From Caulobacter sp. (lineage in GTDB: Bacteria; Pseudomonadota; Alphaproteobacteria; Caulobacterales; Caulobacteraceae): 59,892 nt of DNA. The notes below the pieces were generated by a model. It saw nothing but the letters and a program-made list of their open reading frames with translations. It was not told where the DNA came from and did no database searches. Made by a program: the position numbers and the translations under genes. Each line of letters begins with the position of its first letter. Within the stretch, counting starts at the first letter, position 1. Positions 46,953-54,385 of this stretch are shown here, one piece after another. Location: the NCBI GenBank assembly GCA_028291055.1, contig JAQGIP010000048.1:1-59892 (forward strand), written 5' to 3'.

Positions 46953-47894
46953 ATGACGCGAACGGTCGGTATCGTCATCTTCCCGCGCTTCCAGTTGCTC
47001 GACGCGGCGGGGCCGATCTCAGCCTTCGAGATTGCCGCCCGATTCGCCGGCGGGGCTTATGACTTACACATCATGGCCGCTGAACCGGGCGCTGTCGCCA
47101 GTTCTTCGGGCGTGCGGATGCATGCCGAGGCGTTCGACTCCCACATGGATTTCGACACCCTGCTGATCGCGGGGGGCGATGGCGTGCGAGACGCCGCCGG
47201 GAACGAGGCCACCATGGCCTTTGTCCGTCACGCCGCCGCCCGGGCGCGCCGCGTCTCCAGCGTCTGCTCCGGCGCCTTCGTCCTGGCCACGGCCGGCCTG
47301 CTGGACGGCAAGCGCGCCACCACCCACTGGAACCGTTCGGCCTCCTTTGCCCGGGCCTTCCCCGCCATCCGCCTGGAGCCCGACAAGATCTACGTGCGCG
47401 ACGGCGAGACCTGGACCTCGGCCGGCATCACCGCGGGCATCGACATGGCGCTGGCCATGATCGGTGACGACCTGGGCGAGGCGATCGCGCGCCAGACCGC
47501 CCAGCAGCTGGTCGTCCACCACCGCCGCCCCGGCGGCCAGTCGCAGTTCTCCGCCCTGCTGGAACTGCAGGGCGGCCGCTTTGAGGCCCTGCTGGCCTGG
47601 GCCCGCGAAAACCTGGCCGAGCCCCTCACCGTGGAACAGCTGGCCGAGCAGGCCGCCATGAGCCCGCGCAACTTCGCCCGCGCTTTCACCGCCCAGTCCG
47701 GCGTCACGCCCGCCAAGGCTGTGGAGCAGTTGAGGGTGGAGGCCGCCCGCGCCCTATTGGACAGTGCGCCCCTGTGCGTCGAGGACGTGGCGCTGGAAGT
47801 CGGCTTCGGCGATCCCGAGCGCATGCGCCGGGCCTTCCTGCGGGCGTTCGGCCTGCCGCCTCAGGCGCTCAGGCGCGCGGCGAAGGCGGCCTGA
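46953..47894 (+). CDS. GlxA-family transcriptional regulator (DJ-1 plus AraC)
   Basis: A 313-residue regulator. The N-terminal DJ-1/PfpI domain (1-190) has the elbow Cys105 in VSSVCSGAFVLATAGLL and TTHWNR. The C-terminal AraC/XylS DNA-binding domain includes LAEQAAMSPRNFARAFTAQS (first helix-turn-helix) and DVALEVGFGDPERMRRAFLR (second). The ligand is unknown but probably a small amide or isonitrile-like molecule. The divergent DJ-1 enzyme and the two direct repeats in between suggest a local regulon of two genes. Confidence 0.93.
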   Translation: MTRTVGIVIFPRFQLLDAAGPISAFEIAARFAGGAYDLHIMAAEPGAVASSSGVRMHAEAFDSHMDFDTLLIAGGDGVRDAAGNEATMAFVRHAAARARRVSSVCSGAFVLATAGLLDGKRATTHWNRSASFARAFPAIRLEPDKIYVRDGETWTSAGITAGIDMALAMIGDDLGEAIARQTAQQLVVHHRRPGGQSQFSALLELQGGRFEALLAWARENLAEPLTVEQLAEQAAMSPRNFARAFTAQSGVTPAKAVEQLRVEAARALLDSAPLCVEDVALEVGFGDPERMRRAFLRAFGLPPQALRRAAKAA

Positions 47895-47950
47895 AAAGGC
47901 TCTCCCCAATTGGGCTATCACGAGCGTCGTCGAAGCCGCCCCCAAACCCT

Positions 47951-48090
47951 CCGCTCATCCCGGCGAAAGCCGGGACCCATAGTGACTTGCCGGACGGGTC
48001 CGGGCCCCGCGATCCGGCCGCGCCCGCCTCTTCCCCGCGTAGCCATTTCTGAAAGGCCCTATGGGTCCCGGCTTTCGCCGGGTTGAGCGG
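47951..48090. repeat. Palindromic repeat element (CCCGGCGAAAGCCGGGA type)
   Basis: Two 32-base arms (47951-47982 and 48059-48090), inverted with one mismatch, begin CCGCTCATCCCGG and end CCGGGTTGAGCGG. Each arm holds its own hairpin CCCGGCGAAAGCCGGG. They enclose about 76 bases without a gene, in the gap between the GlxA and DUF1003 genes. The sequence differs from the 39.5-kb family but has the same overall architecture. Confidence 0.85.
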
Positions 48091-48160
48091 AGTGTCTGGG
48101 GGGAATGCGGGCCGCTCAGAGATGACTGCTTACGCAAGCTCATCGGCGGAGAACCCTCAC

Positions 48161-48736
48161 CTACTTCTTCGCCACCTTCGCCGACAGGTCCTTCATCTGG
48201 GCCTTGAGCAGCTCCAGCGTCTCGTTCTGCCCCTTGATCAGGTTCACCAGCTCCTGCTCGCGCAGGGCGTCCAGCTTGTCGTGAAGGTGAAGGATCTCAA
48301 GCTCGGCGCGCAGGTTGACCACATAGTCGTGCTCGGCGGCCTGGCGGTCCTTCGCCGCCGCGCGGTTCTGACTCATCATGATCACCGGCGCCTGGATGGC
48401 GGCCAGCATCGACAGCATCAGGTTGAGGAAGATGAAGGGGTAGATGTCGAAGCTGAGCCCGAACCCCTGGGTCGCCACGTTCCAGCCGATCCACAGGACC
48501 AGCATGGCGAAGAAGCCGAAGATGAAGCCCCACGATCCGCCCACCGCCGCGACCCTGTCGGCCAGCCGTTGCCAGAAGGTCCGGTCGTCGGCGCAGATCG
48601 CCGGATGTTCCGCCGTGGGCGTCTCGCTGGCCACTAGGTCGATGACGCTCTTCTGGACCGGCGTCAGCGCCTCATAGGCCTGATTGAGCAGCTTCCGGGA
48701 GAGGTCCTCCCTCGGATCGATGACGGCGACAGACAT
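48161..48736 (-). CDS. DUF1003-domain membrane protein
   Basis: A 191-residue protein. RTFWQRLADRVAAVGGSWGF precedes two membrane helices (FIFGFFAMLVLWIGWNV and FIFLNLMLSMLAAIQAPVIM), a classic DUF1003 layout. A C-terminal coiled coil from ENDRAAAKDRQ-like residues (NRAAAKDRQAAEHDYVVNLR) runs to the end. The start at 48736 has GGAG upstream; the upstream in-frame extension is the antisense shadow of the SDR gene. Homologues are widespread and of unknown role. Confidence 0.88.
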   Translation of the reverse strand: MSVAVIDPREDLSRKLLNQAYEALTPVQKSVIDLVASETPTAEHPAICADDRTFWQRLADRVAAVGGSWGFIFGFFAMLVLWIGWNVATQGFGLSFDIYPFIFLNLMLSMLAAIQAPVIMMSQNRAAAKDRQAAEHDYVVNLRAELEILHLHDKLDALREQELVNLIKGQNETLELLKAQMKDLSAKVAKK

Positions 48737-48862
48737 GGGCGGCTCCGAATCTTGGGCGTAGGGCCGATGATCCGCCCTGCGAACGTGGCCGTACAGCGGC
48801 GCATGCTTGACCGGCATGCGCGCCCGGCTTCTGATCGGCGATAACCAACAAGGGGAAACGTC

Positions 48863-49672
48863 ATGGCGACCGCCGCTCAGGCCAAGGGCCGCAAGGCCAT
48901 CTTCATCACCGGCGCCGCGAGCGGCATCGGCCTGGGCACGGCGAAACACTTCGCCGCCAAGGGCTGGTTCGTGGGCCTGGCCGACATCGATGCGCCGGGC
49001 CTGCAGCGGGCGTTGCTGGAGATCGGGCCGGACAACGGCTCGACCCATTCGCTCGACGTTCGTGACCGCAAGGCCTGGGACAAGGCCCTGGCCGACTTCG
49101 GCAAGCTGACCGGCGGCCATATGGACGTGCTGCTGAACAATGCCGGCATCGCCCGCTACGGCTACATCGAGGAACAGAGCGTCGAGGACTGCGATCTGCA
49201 GATCGACATCAACATCAAGGGCGTGATCAATGGCGCCCGGGCCGGGCTGGAGATGCTGAAGGCCACGGCGGGCTCCAACCTGATCAACGTCGCCTCCTGC
49301 GCCGGCCTGTTCGGCGCGCCGCGCATGAGCGTCTATGCGGCCACCAAGTTCGCGGTGAAGGGCCTGTCGGAATCCCTCGACATCGAGTTCACCCGCTTTG
49401 GCGTCGGCGTGAAATGCATCATGCCCTGGTTCGTGGACACGCCGATCCTCAATGCCGGATCAGCCGGAACCAACGCCAAGATCGCCGACACCATCAAGGA
49501 CGGCGGCCAGCCGGTCTATACGGTCGCCGAAGCCGCCCAGGTGATCTGGGACGCGGCCCATTCCAGCGAGCTGCACCACATCGTCGGCAAGGCCGGCAAG
49601 CAGCTGCGCTTTGCGGTGCGCTTCATGCCGGGATCGGTCAGGAAGCGGTTGAAGGCGTTGGCGCAGGCTTGA
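48863..49672 (+). CDS. Short-chain dehydrogenase/reductase
   Basis: A 269-residue SDR distinct from the one at 6380. The cofactor loop is ITGAASGIGLGTAKHF, followed by NNAGIARYG, NVASCAGLFG with the catalytic Ser, and YAATKFAVKG with Tyr/Lys. The C-terminal RFAVRFMPGSVRKRLKALAQ is basic and may contact lipids, as in some acyl- or ketone-reducing SDRs of the divergent classical type. An AAGGGGAAACGTC stretch precedes the ATG. Its last 35 bases overlap the convergent cell-wall hydrolase. Confidence 0.9.
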   Translation: MATAAQAKGRKAIFITGAASGIGLGTAKHFAAKGWFVGLADIDAPGLQRALLEIGPDNGSTHSLDVRDRKAWDKALADFGKLTGGHMDVLLNNAGIARYGYIEEQSVEDCDLQIDINIKGVINGARAGLEMLKATAGSNLINVASCAGLFGAPRMSVYAATKFAVKGLSESLDIEFTRFGVGVKCIMPWFVDTPILNAGSAGTNAKIADTIKDGGQPVYTVAEAAQVIWDAAHSSELHHIVGKAGKQLRFAVRFMPGSVRKRLKALAQA

Positions 49673-50798
49673 GGACCGGCGACACCGACTTGATCTCGGT
49701 GGCCGACTTGGAGGCGGGGGACTTGGTGGCGGGAGACCTGGCTTCGCTCGCGGCCGACGAGGCGGAGGCCGGCTCCGACGCGCCGACCGGGGGAGCGCCC
49801 ATGCCGTTGGACTGGGCGGCGGCGGTGACCACCATCGCCTGGGCGGCCATCGGGGGGGCGACCTGGCCGTCGGCGGTGACGCTGACGGGACCGGAGGTCG
49901 CGCTGGCGTAGATCGGACGCGACACCTGCTCGGTGGTCGAACGGCCGGGCTGGCGGGTGAAGGCGTCGGGCGCGCCGAAGTGGCCGCCGAAGCGGTAGAA
50001 GACGTGGTCGCCGACCTGGGCCACCCGCATCATCTGCGAGCGCCAGCCGGGGTTGACGTAGGTGGTGTGGAAGTTGGTGGCGTTGCCGACGTCGCTCATC
50101 ACATAGCCCGAGAGCGCGCGGGCCGCGACGCCGCGCGAGCGGGTCCAGGCGCCGCCTTCACGGCCCCGGCGCATGGAGCCGTCACAGGCGAAGCTGAACT
50201 GGCAGGTGCCGCCGCCGTAGGCGCCCTGGAACACCACGCCGCAGATGGTCTTGGGGAAGGCCGGGTGGCGCACGCGGTTGAGCACGACCTGGGCCACGGC
50301 GGCCTGGCCGGCGGAGCTTTCGCCGCGGGCTTCATAATAGACCGCCGAGGTCAGGCAATCGAGATCCCGCGCGCTGTCGAGCGCGCCGGTCATCCGGAAG
50401 GGGGCGGCGGCGGGGTTGAACGCGCCGCCGAGGCTGGCGCGCAGCAGCATGCCGCCCGAGGGCTGGGTGCGGTGATCGTCGAGGCGGACCAGGCGCACGG
50501 CCAGCAGCGAGGCCTGGCGGTCGCGCTCGGCGGGGCCGGCGGTGGTGTAGGGGTCGTGCTGTCGCGCGATCGCCAGGGCGCCGGGCTCCATGCGGGCGGC
50601 GGCTTCCTGGAAGGCGGCGTCGGAATAGTCGCCATCGGCGGCCATGGCCAGACGGGTGACACGGGCGTGCGTGGTGGCGGCCTGGGCCATGCCCCCCGCC
50701 CAATAGGCGCCGCCCACCGAGAAGCCCACCAGGACTCCAACGACGACGGCGGCAACCAGCGCACGCGTTTCCACGCGCGTCTGCGTAATGGCTTTCAA
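49638..50798 (-). CDS. Cell-wall hydrolase, SleB/CwlJ type, paralogue
   Basis: A 386-residue protein with one N-terminal membrane helix (ALVAAVVVGVLVGFSVGGAY). Its hydrolase domain closely resembles the 26415-27656 protein: LTSAVYYEARGESSAGQAA, VAQVVLNRVRHPAFPKTICG and VFQGAYGGGTCQFSFACDGS. Glu in YYEARGE is the predicted catalytic residue. The C-terminal 100 residues are Ala/Pro/Ser-rich and probably unstructured, unlike the paralogue's. It overlaps the SDR stop by 35 bases. Confidence 0.9.
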   Translation of the reverse strand: MKAITQTRVETRALVAAVVVGVLVGFSVGGAYWAGGMAQAATTHARVTRLAMAADGDYSDAAFQEAAARMEPGALAIARQHDPYTTAGPAERDRQASLLAVRLVRLDDHRTQPSGGMLLRASLGGAFNPAAAPFRMTGALDSARDLDCLTSAVYYEARGESSAGQAAVAQVVLNRVRHPAFPKTICGVVFQGAYGGGTCQFSFACDGSMRRGREGGAWTRSRGVAARALSGYVMSDVGNATNFHTTYVNPGWRSQMMRVAQVGDHVFYRFGGHFGAPDAFTRQPGRSTTEQVSRPIYASATSGPVSVTADGQVAPPMAAQAMVVTAAAQSNGMGAPPVGASEPASASSAASEARSPATKSPASKSATEIKSVSPVLKPAPTPSTAS

Positions 50799-51250
50799 AA
50801 CTGTCTAGTCCCGTGCGACGAGGGCGTCCCGCCCCCCAACATCGACCTCTTCCGGGGGTCAATTACGCGCCCGGAAAACGTCTCCTCGGCTGATTCACGA
50901 CGAAGCCAAGGTCCTGCTTATGCCGGGGTTTATGGCAGGGATGTGCTCGATTCGCAAGCGTATGCTGCATTGCAGCATGATTCTTCCGTCAGGCGAGCGC
51001 CCCGATCGTGACAAGACATTGACTCTTAACGGACTCTTAGGCCTTCGCGATTGCGGGGCTTGACGACCCCGTTTCGCGTTGCGGGCGAGGTGGTTAACGG
51101 TGGAACTCCGACGCTACGGCGCCGTTTCCGATCCATCGCGGCCCTGGCGGCGGCGGCGCGGCCATTAACGCGACGTCCAAGACCCGTCGCTAGCTTGGCC
51201 GTGAAGGCGCCGCCCGGGTCCGGGCGGCGTGGCGCGATCCCGGGGGCTTG
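50799..51250. other. Divergent intergenic region with palindrome and CtrA/CcrM-like sites
   Basis: A 452-base gap between the cell-wall hydrolase and the repeat protein gene. It holds a perfect palindrome ATGCTGCA-T-TGCAGCAT (50962-50978). It also holds TTAA-N7-TTAG at 51026-51040, one mismatch from the CtrA consensus, overlapping two GACTC (GANTC, CcrM) sites. A possible -35 TTGACG is at 51060-51065. No gene or structured RNA was recognised. Confidence 0.5.
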
Positions 51251-52921
51251 ATGCGCAGCAGAACACTGATCACCGGCGCCGCGATCCTGGCGCTCCTGAC
51301 CGGGGCGTCGTCGCAAGCGCTCAGCGCGCCGCCCGCGCCGAAGCCGGCGGTGAAGGCCGCGCCCAAGGCGCCCCCGAAAGCATCTGCCAAGGCTCCCGCG
51401 AAGACGCCGCCAAAGACCCGCGCCAAGGCTCCGGCAAAGGCAGCGGCAAAGGGGGGGGGCACCAAGACCGCGCCCGCCCCTGCCCTGGCCCTGCCGCCGG
51501 AAGAGGCGTTGAAGGAGGCGCGGCGGCTGAGCGACGCGGGGGACTCTCCCGGCGCCTATGCCCTGCTGACGCGGCTGGTGGCCTCGCCCGGTTTCGCCGG
51601 CCTGTCGCCGGATAAGCAGCACGCCGCCCGCTACCTGCTGGGCGGGGCGGCGATGAACGCCCAGAAGTATGAGGAGGCGCATGCCGCCTTCAAGAGCGCC
51701 ACCGACAGCCCCGCCGTCACCGGCATGGACTGGTTCGCCCGCGGCGCCACGGCCTCGGCGGTCGGCGACGACGCCGACATGGTCTTCTCCCTCACCCGCC
51801 TGGCCCGCGACTTCCCGGCCGCCATGATCCTGGCCGGCGACGACACGGTGTCGGGGGCCCTGGCCGCCGCCGACCGCCTGCCGGACGGAGACAAGCGCCG
51901 CTTCGATCTGATGGAGGCGCTGTTCGACGCCCACTGGAAGGCCAAGGATCCGGTCAGCGACTTTGGCGACGCCTGGCGCCGTCACGCCCTGGAACTGCTG
52001 GCCAAGGGCCAGGACAAGCGCGCCGCCGTCATCATCCTCTCGCGCGTGGGCGGGGCCGACAGCCTGATCGCGTTGCGCGCCGACCGCCGCTTCGACGCCC
52101 TGGCCGGCTCGGCGGGCGACCGCTTCAACATCGCCAAGGCCGCCAACGCCGACCTGGCCACGGCCTGGCAGGCGGTGATCGCCGAGCCGCTGCGCCTGGC
52201 GCCGATCAACGCCCAGGCCGCCGCCCTCTATCGCCTGGGCCGGGCCAAGGAGGCGCTCACGGTGGTGGACGACGCCCTGATCCGCGCCCTGCCCGACGAG
52301 GGGGAGTCACCCTACCGCGACCAGGGGGAGGTGCGCCTGACCCTCGACATCCGCGCCCGGGCCCTGATGGCGCTGGGCCGCCGCGACGAGGCGGAGGCGG
52401 CCATGAAGCAGGCCTCGGCCCTGTTCGAGCGGGGGGGCGCCAACATCACCCAGGTCACGGCTCTGGCCTGGCTGCAGCTGCGGCTCGGCAAGCCCAAGGA
52501 CGCCCTGGCCTCGCTGTCGGCCCTGTCCGGCGGGGTGATGACCAGCCCGCAGATCCTGGCCGCCGAGGCCGCCCAGGCCTGCGCCCTGAAGGGGAACGGC
52601 GATGCGGCGGGGGCGACGCGGGTGCTGGCCGACATGAAGACCCGCAAGGGTGATGCGCCCGGCACGACCTTCGCGGCGCTGATCTGCGTGGGGGACGTGG
52701 AGGGCGCGGCCGCCTTCGTGGTGGAGCGGCTGGGCGACGCCAATGGCCGGGCCGCCATGCTGGCCGCGCTGCAGGACTATATCCCGGCCGGCGAACCCAC
52801 CGCCGTGGACAAGGACTGGGCCGCGCGGCGCAAGGCGGTGCTGGCGAAACCGGCGGTCCAGAAGGCCCTGGCCGCCGCCGGCCGCATCGAGGTTCAGCCG
52901 GTCGCCGCCCCGTTCGACTGA
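51251..52921 (+). CDS. Exported helical-repeat (TPR-like) protein, paralogue 1
   Basis: A 556-residue protein. A signal peptide (MRSRTLITGAAILALLTGAS) is followed by a Lys/Ala/Pro-rich linker (about 30-75, many APK/PPK units) that ends in a run of nine G bases coding Gly-Gly-Gly. The remainder is helical repeats; ALYRLGRAKEALTVVDDAL and RARALMALGRRDEAEAAMKQ are TPR-like units. It closely parallels the protein at 54386-55933, with matching segments such as RADRRFDALAG / RLDKRFLTLME. It is probably periplasmic and scaffold-like. The function is unknown. The ATG at 51251 is preferred to an adjacent TTG. Confidence 0.82.
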   Translation: MRSRTLITGAAILALLTGASSQALSAPPAPKPAVKAAPKAPPKASAKAPAKTPPKTRAKAPAKAAAKGGGTKTAPAPALALPPEEALKEARRLSDAGDSPGAYALLTRLVASPGFAGLSPDKQHAARYLLGGAAMNAQKYEEAHAAFKSATDSPAVTGMDWFARGATASAVGDDADMVFSLTRLARDFPAAMILAGDDTVSGALAAADRLPDGDKRRFDLMEALFDAHWKAKDPVSDFGDAWRRHALELLAKGQDKRAAVIILSRVGGADSLIALRADRRFDALAGSAGDRFNIAKAANADLATAWQAVIAEPLRLAPINAQAAALYRLGRAKEALTVVDDALIRALPDEGESPYRDQGEVRLTLDIRARALMALGRRDEAEAAMKQASALFERGGANITQVTALAWLQLRLGKPKDALASLSALSGGVMTSPQILAAEAAQACALKGNGDAAGATRVLADMKTRKGDAPGTTFAALICVGDVEGAAAFVVERLGDANGRAAMLAALQDYIPAGEPTAVDKDWAARRKAVLAKPAVQKALAAAGRIEVQPVAAPFD

Positions 52922-53925
52922 GCCGGCCGGGCGGCCTGCTCCCGGCGCAGGCGCAGGAATTGCCAGCCGTACCAGACCGCCGCGATGAAGTGGGCCAGGG
53001 TGGCGACGGCGATGCCGATCGTCAGCCATTGCGACAGTTCCAGCAGCCGGTCGAGGGCGCGGCTGGTCGGCCCGGTGATCACGAACAGCGGTCCGGCGAG
53101 CAGGGCCGTGAGGCCGATGGCCACGCCCATCAGCGCGGCAAACATCCGGATCAGGGCTGGCCGCGCACGGTCCGCCGGGTCGATCAGATCGGCGAAGTTG
53201 GCGCTCACCGAGATCAGTGAGCCGACCAGGATCATCGTCCACAGGGTCGGAAACCAGATCGGCCCAAGAGCGACGCCGACCATCTGCATCGTGGAGATCG
53301 GCGCGATGATGACCCTGCCGAACAGGAAGGGGCCCCACGACTGTATCCACGGCAGCGCGATCCAGAAGGCGATCCCGAACAGGGCGCCGACGATGGCGGC
53401 GCCGCTCTCGACCCGGCTGGGGGCCTTGCCGATCTTGCGGAAGGGGTTGTTGTCCGGCTTCCAGGTCCCGAAGGGCTGGAGCTTGAAGCGCTCGACCACG
53501 GCGATGGAGATCGTCAGCGCGCCGATCAGGGCGAAGCCGAAGCTGAAGAAGCCGCCCCAAATGGACCCCAGCCGCTCCGCCAGATGGCCGGTCTGGCTGC
53601 CGTCGACCAGAACACTCATGGCCTGGGCGATGTGGGCCACAATATCGATGACCACAACGGCGCGGGCGCCCAGCCACCAGAGGGGGAAGAATTCCGGGCC
53701 GATCAGGGTCTGCTGAGGGCCATAGCGGGCGGCGACCATGATCGGGTGGCCATAGGCGGAGAGCACGGCCTCCTCTTCCTTGCGGGTGAGCCGGCGGCCG
53801 AGTTCGGCGGCCTTCTCCTCCATGCGGCGGCGCAGGACGCCGTCCAGTTCCTCAAGGATGTCGTCGCGTTGGTCGCCGGGCAGCAGGGGCCGCACGCCGT
53901 CCAGATATTTGTCGATCAGGTCCAT
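52894..53925 (-). CDS. HAAS-domain (permease-prefix) membrane protein
   Basis: A 343-residue protein. Its N-terminal helical HAAS/permease-prefix domain reads MDLIDKYLDGVRPLLPGDQR, with RLTRKEEEAVLSAYGHPIMV and AARYGPQQTLIGPEFFPLWW, followed by about six or seven membrane helices. The start at 53925 has a GAGGAGGGGG site and shares one base with the stop of the upstream padR (TGATG), so it is translationally coupled. Such HAAS proteins are usually controlled by their PadR partner and may work with it as a membrane-sensing pair. The 3' end overlaps the convergent repeat-protein gene by 28 bases. Confidence 0.87.
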   Translation of the reverse strand: MDLIDKYLDGVRPLLPGDQRDDILEELDGVLRRRMEEKAAELGRRLTRKEEEAVLSAYGHPIMVAARYGPQQTLIGPEFFPLWWLGARAVVVIDIVAHIAQAMSVLVDGSQTGHLAERLGSIWGGFFSFGFALIGALTISIAVVERFKLQPFGTWKPDNNPFRKIGKAPSRVESGAAIVGALFGIAFWIALPWIQSWGPFLFGRVIIAPISTMQMVGVALGPIWFPTLWTMILVGSLISVSANFADLIDPADRARPALIRMFAALMGVAIGLTALLAGPLFVITGPTSRALDRLLELSQWLTIGIAVATLAHFIAAVWYGWQFLRLRREQAARPAQSNGAATG

Positions 53926-54263
53926 CAGACCCCCTCCTCGATCATGCCGGTGATGGACGCATCGAGCGCCCGCCATTCCGCAAGCAGCCGATCCAGCACG
54001 CCGCGCCCCAGGGGCGACAACGAGTAGAATCGTTTCTTGCGTTTCTCTTCTTCGCGCCATTGGCTGGCCAAGAGGCCCTGCCCTTCCAGACGCCGGAGCA
54101 TCGGGTAGAGGGCGCCTTCGTCGATCTCGATGCCGATGTCGGCCAGGGCCTTGCGCAGAGCGTAGCCGTGGCGTTCGCGGCGGAGCTGAAGCAGGACGGC
54201 CAGGATCAGGCTGCCGCGTCTCAGTTCCAGCCGGGCGGATTCGAAGGGGTCGGGTTCAGTCAT
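53925..54263 (-). CDS. PadR-family transcriptional regulator
   Basis: A 112-residue winged-helix regulator. LELRRGSLILAVLLQLRRER begins the HTH, GYALRKALADIGIEIDEGAL is the recognition part, and LYPMLRRLEGQGLLASQW the wing; a short C-terminal helix (YSLSPLGRGVLDRLLAEWRA) supports dimerisation. The start at 54263 (MTEPDPFESARLE) is chosen over a longer frame because upstream codons lie in the repeat-rich operator region. It is coupled to the HAAS gene and divergent from the second TPR-like protein. Confidence 0.92.
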   Translation of the reverse strand: MTEPDPFESARLELRRGSLILAVLLQLRRERHGYALRKALADIGIEIDEGALYPMLRRLEGQGLLASQWREEEKRKKRFYSLSPLGRGVLDRLLAEWRALDASITGMIEEGV

Positions 54264-54267
54264 GCTG

Positions 54268-54325
54268 TGTGGCGTATCGTGTGTGGCACATGGTGTGCGG
54301 TACACACTGTGTCGCACACAGTGTG
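54268..54325. promoter_or_regulatory. PadR operator region with GTGT/ACAC inverted repeats
   Basis: The strongest site is CACACTGTG-TCGCA-CACAGTGTG (54303-54325), perfect 9-base arms around five bases. Overlapping GTGTG...CACAC elements extend from 54268. It lies between the padR start (54263) and the repeat-protein ATG (54386), the expected place for autoregulation and joint control. Confidence 0.7.
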
Positions 54326-54385
54326 ATTTGGAGTCAAGCGGGTTTGACGATTGCAAAGCGTGACGGCGCCCGGCAGCGTGGCGCC

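Noticed and set aside
48737..49120. N-terminal extension of the DUF1003 protein
   Set aside because: It lies antisense to the SDR gene; the start at 48736 with GGAG upstream fits the family.
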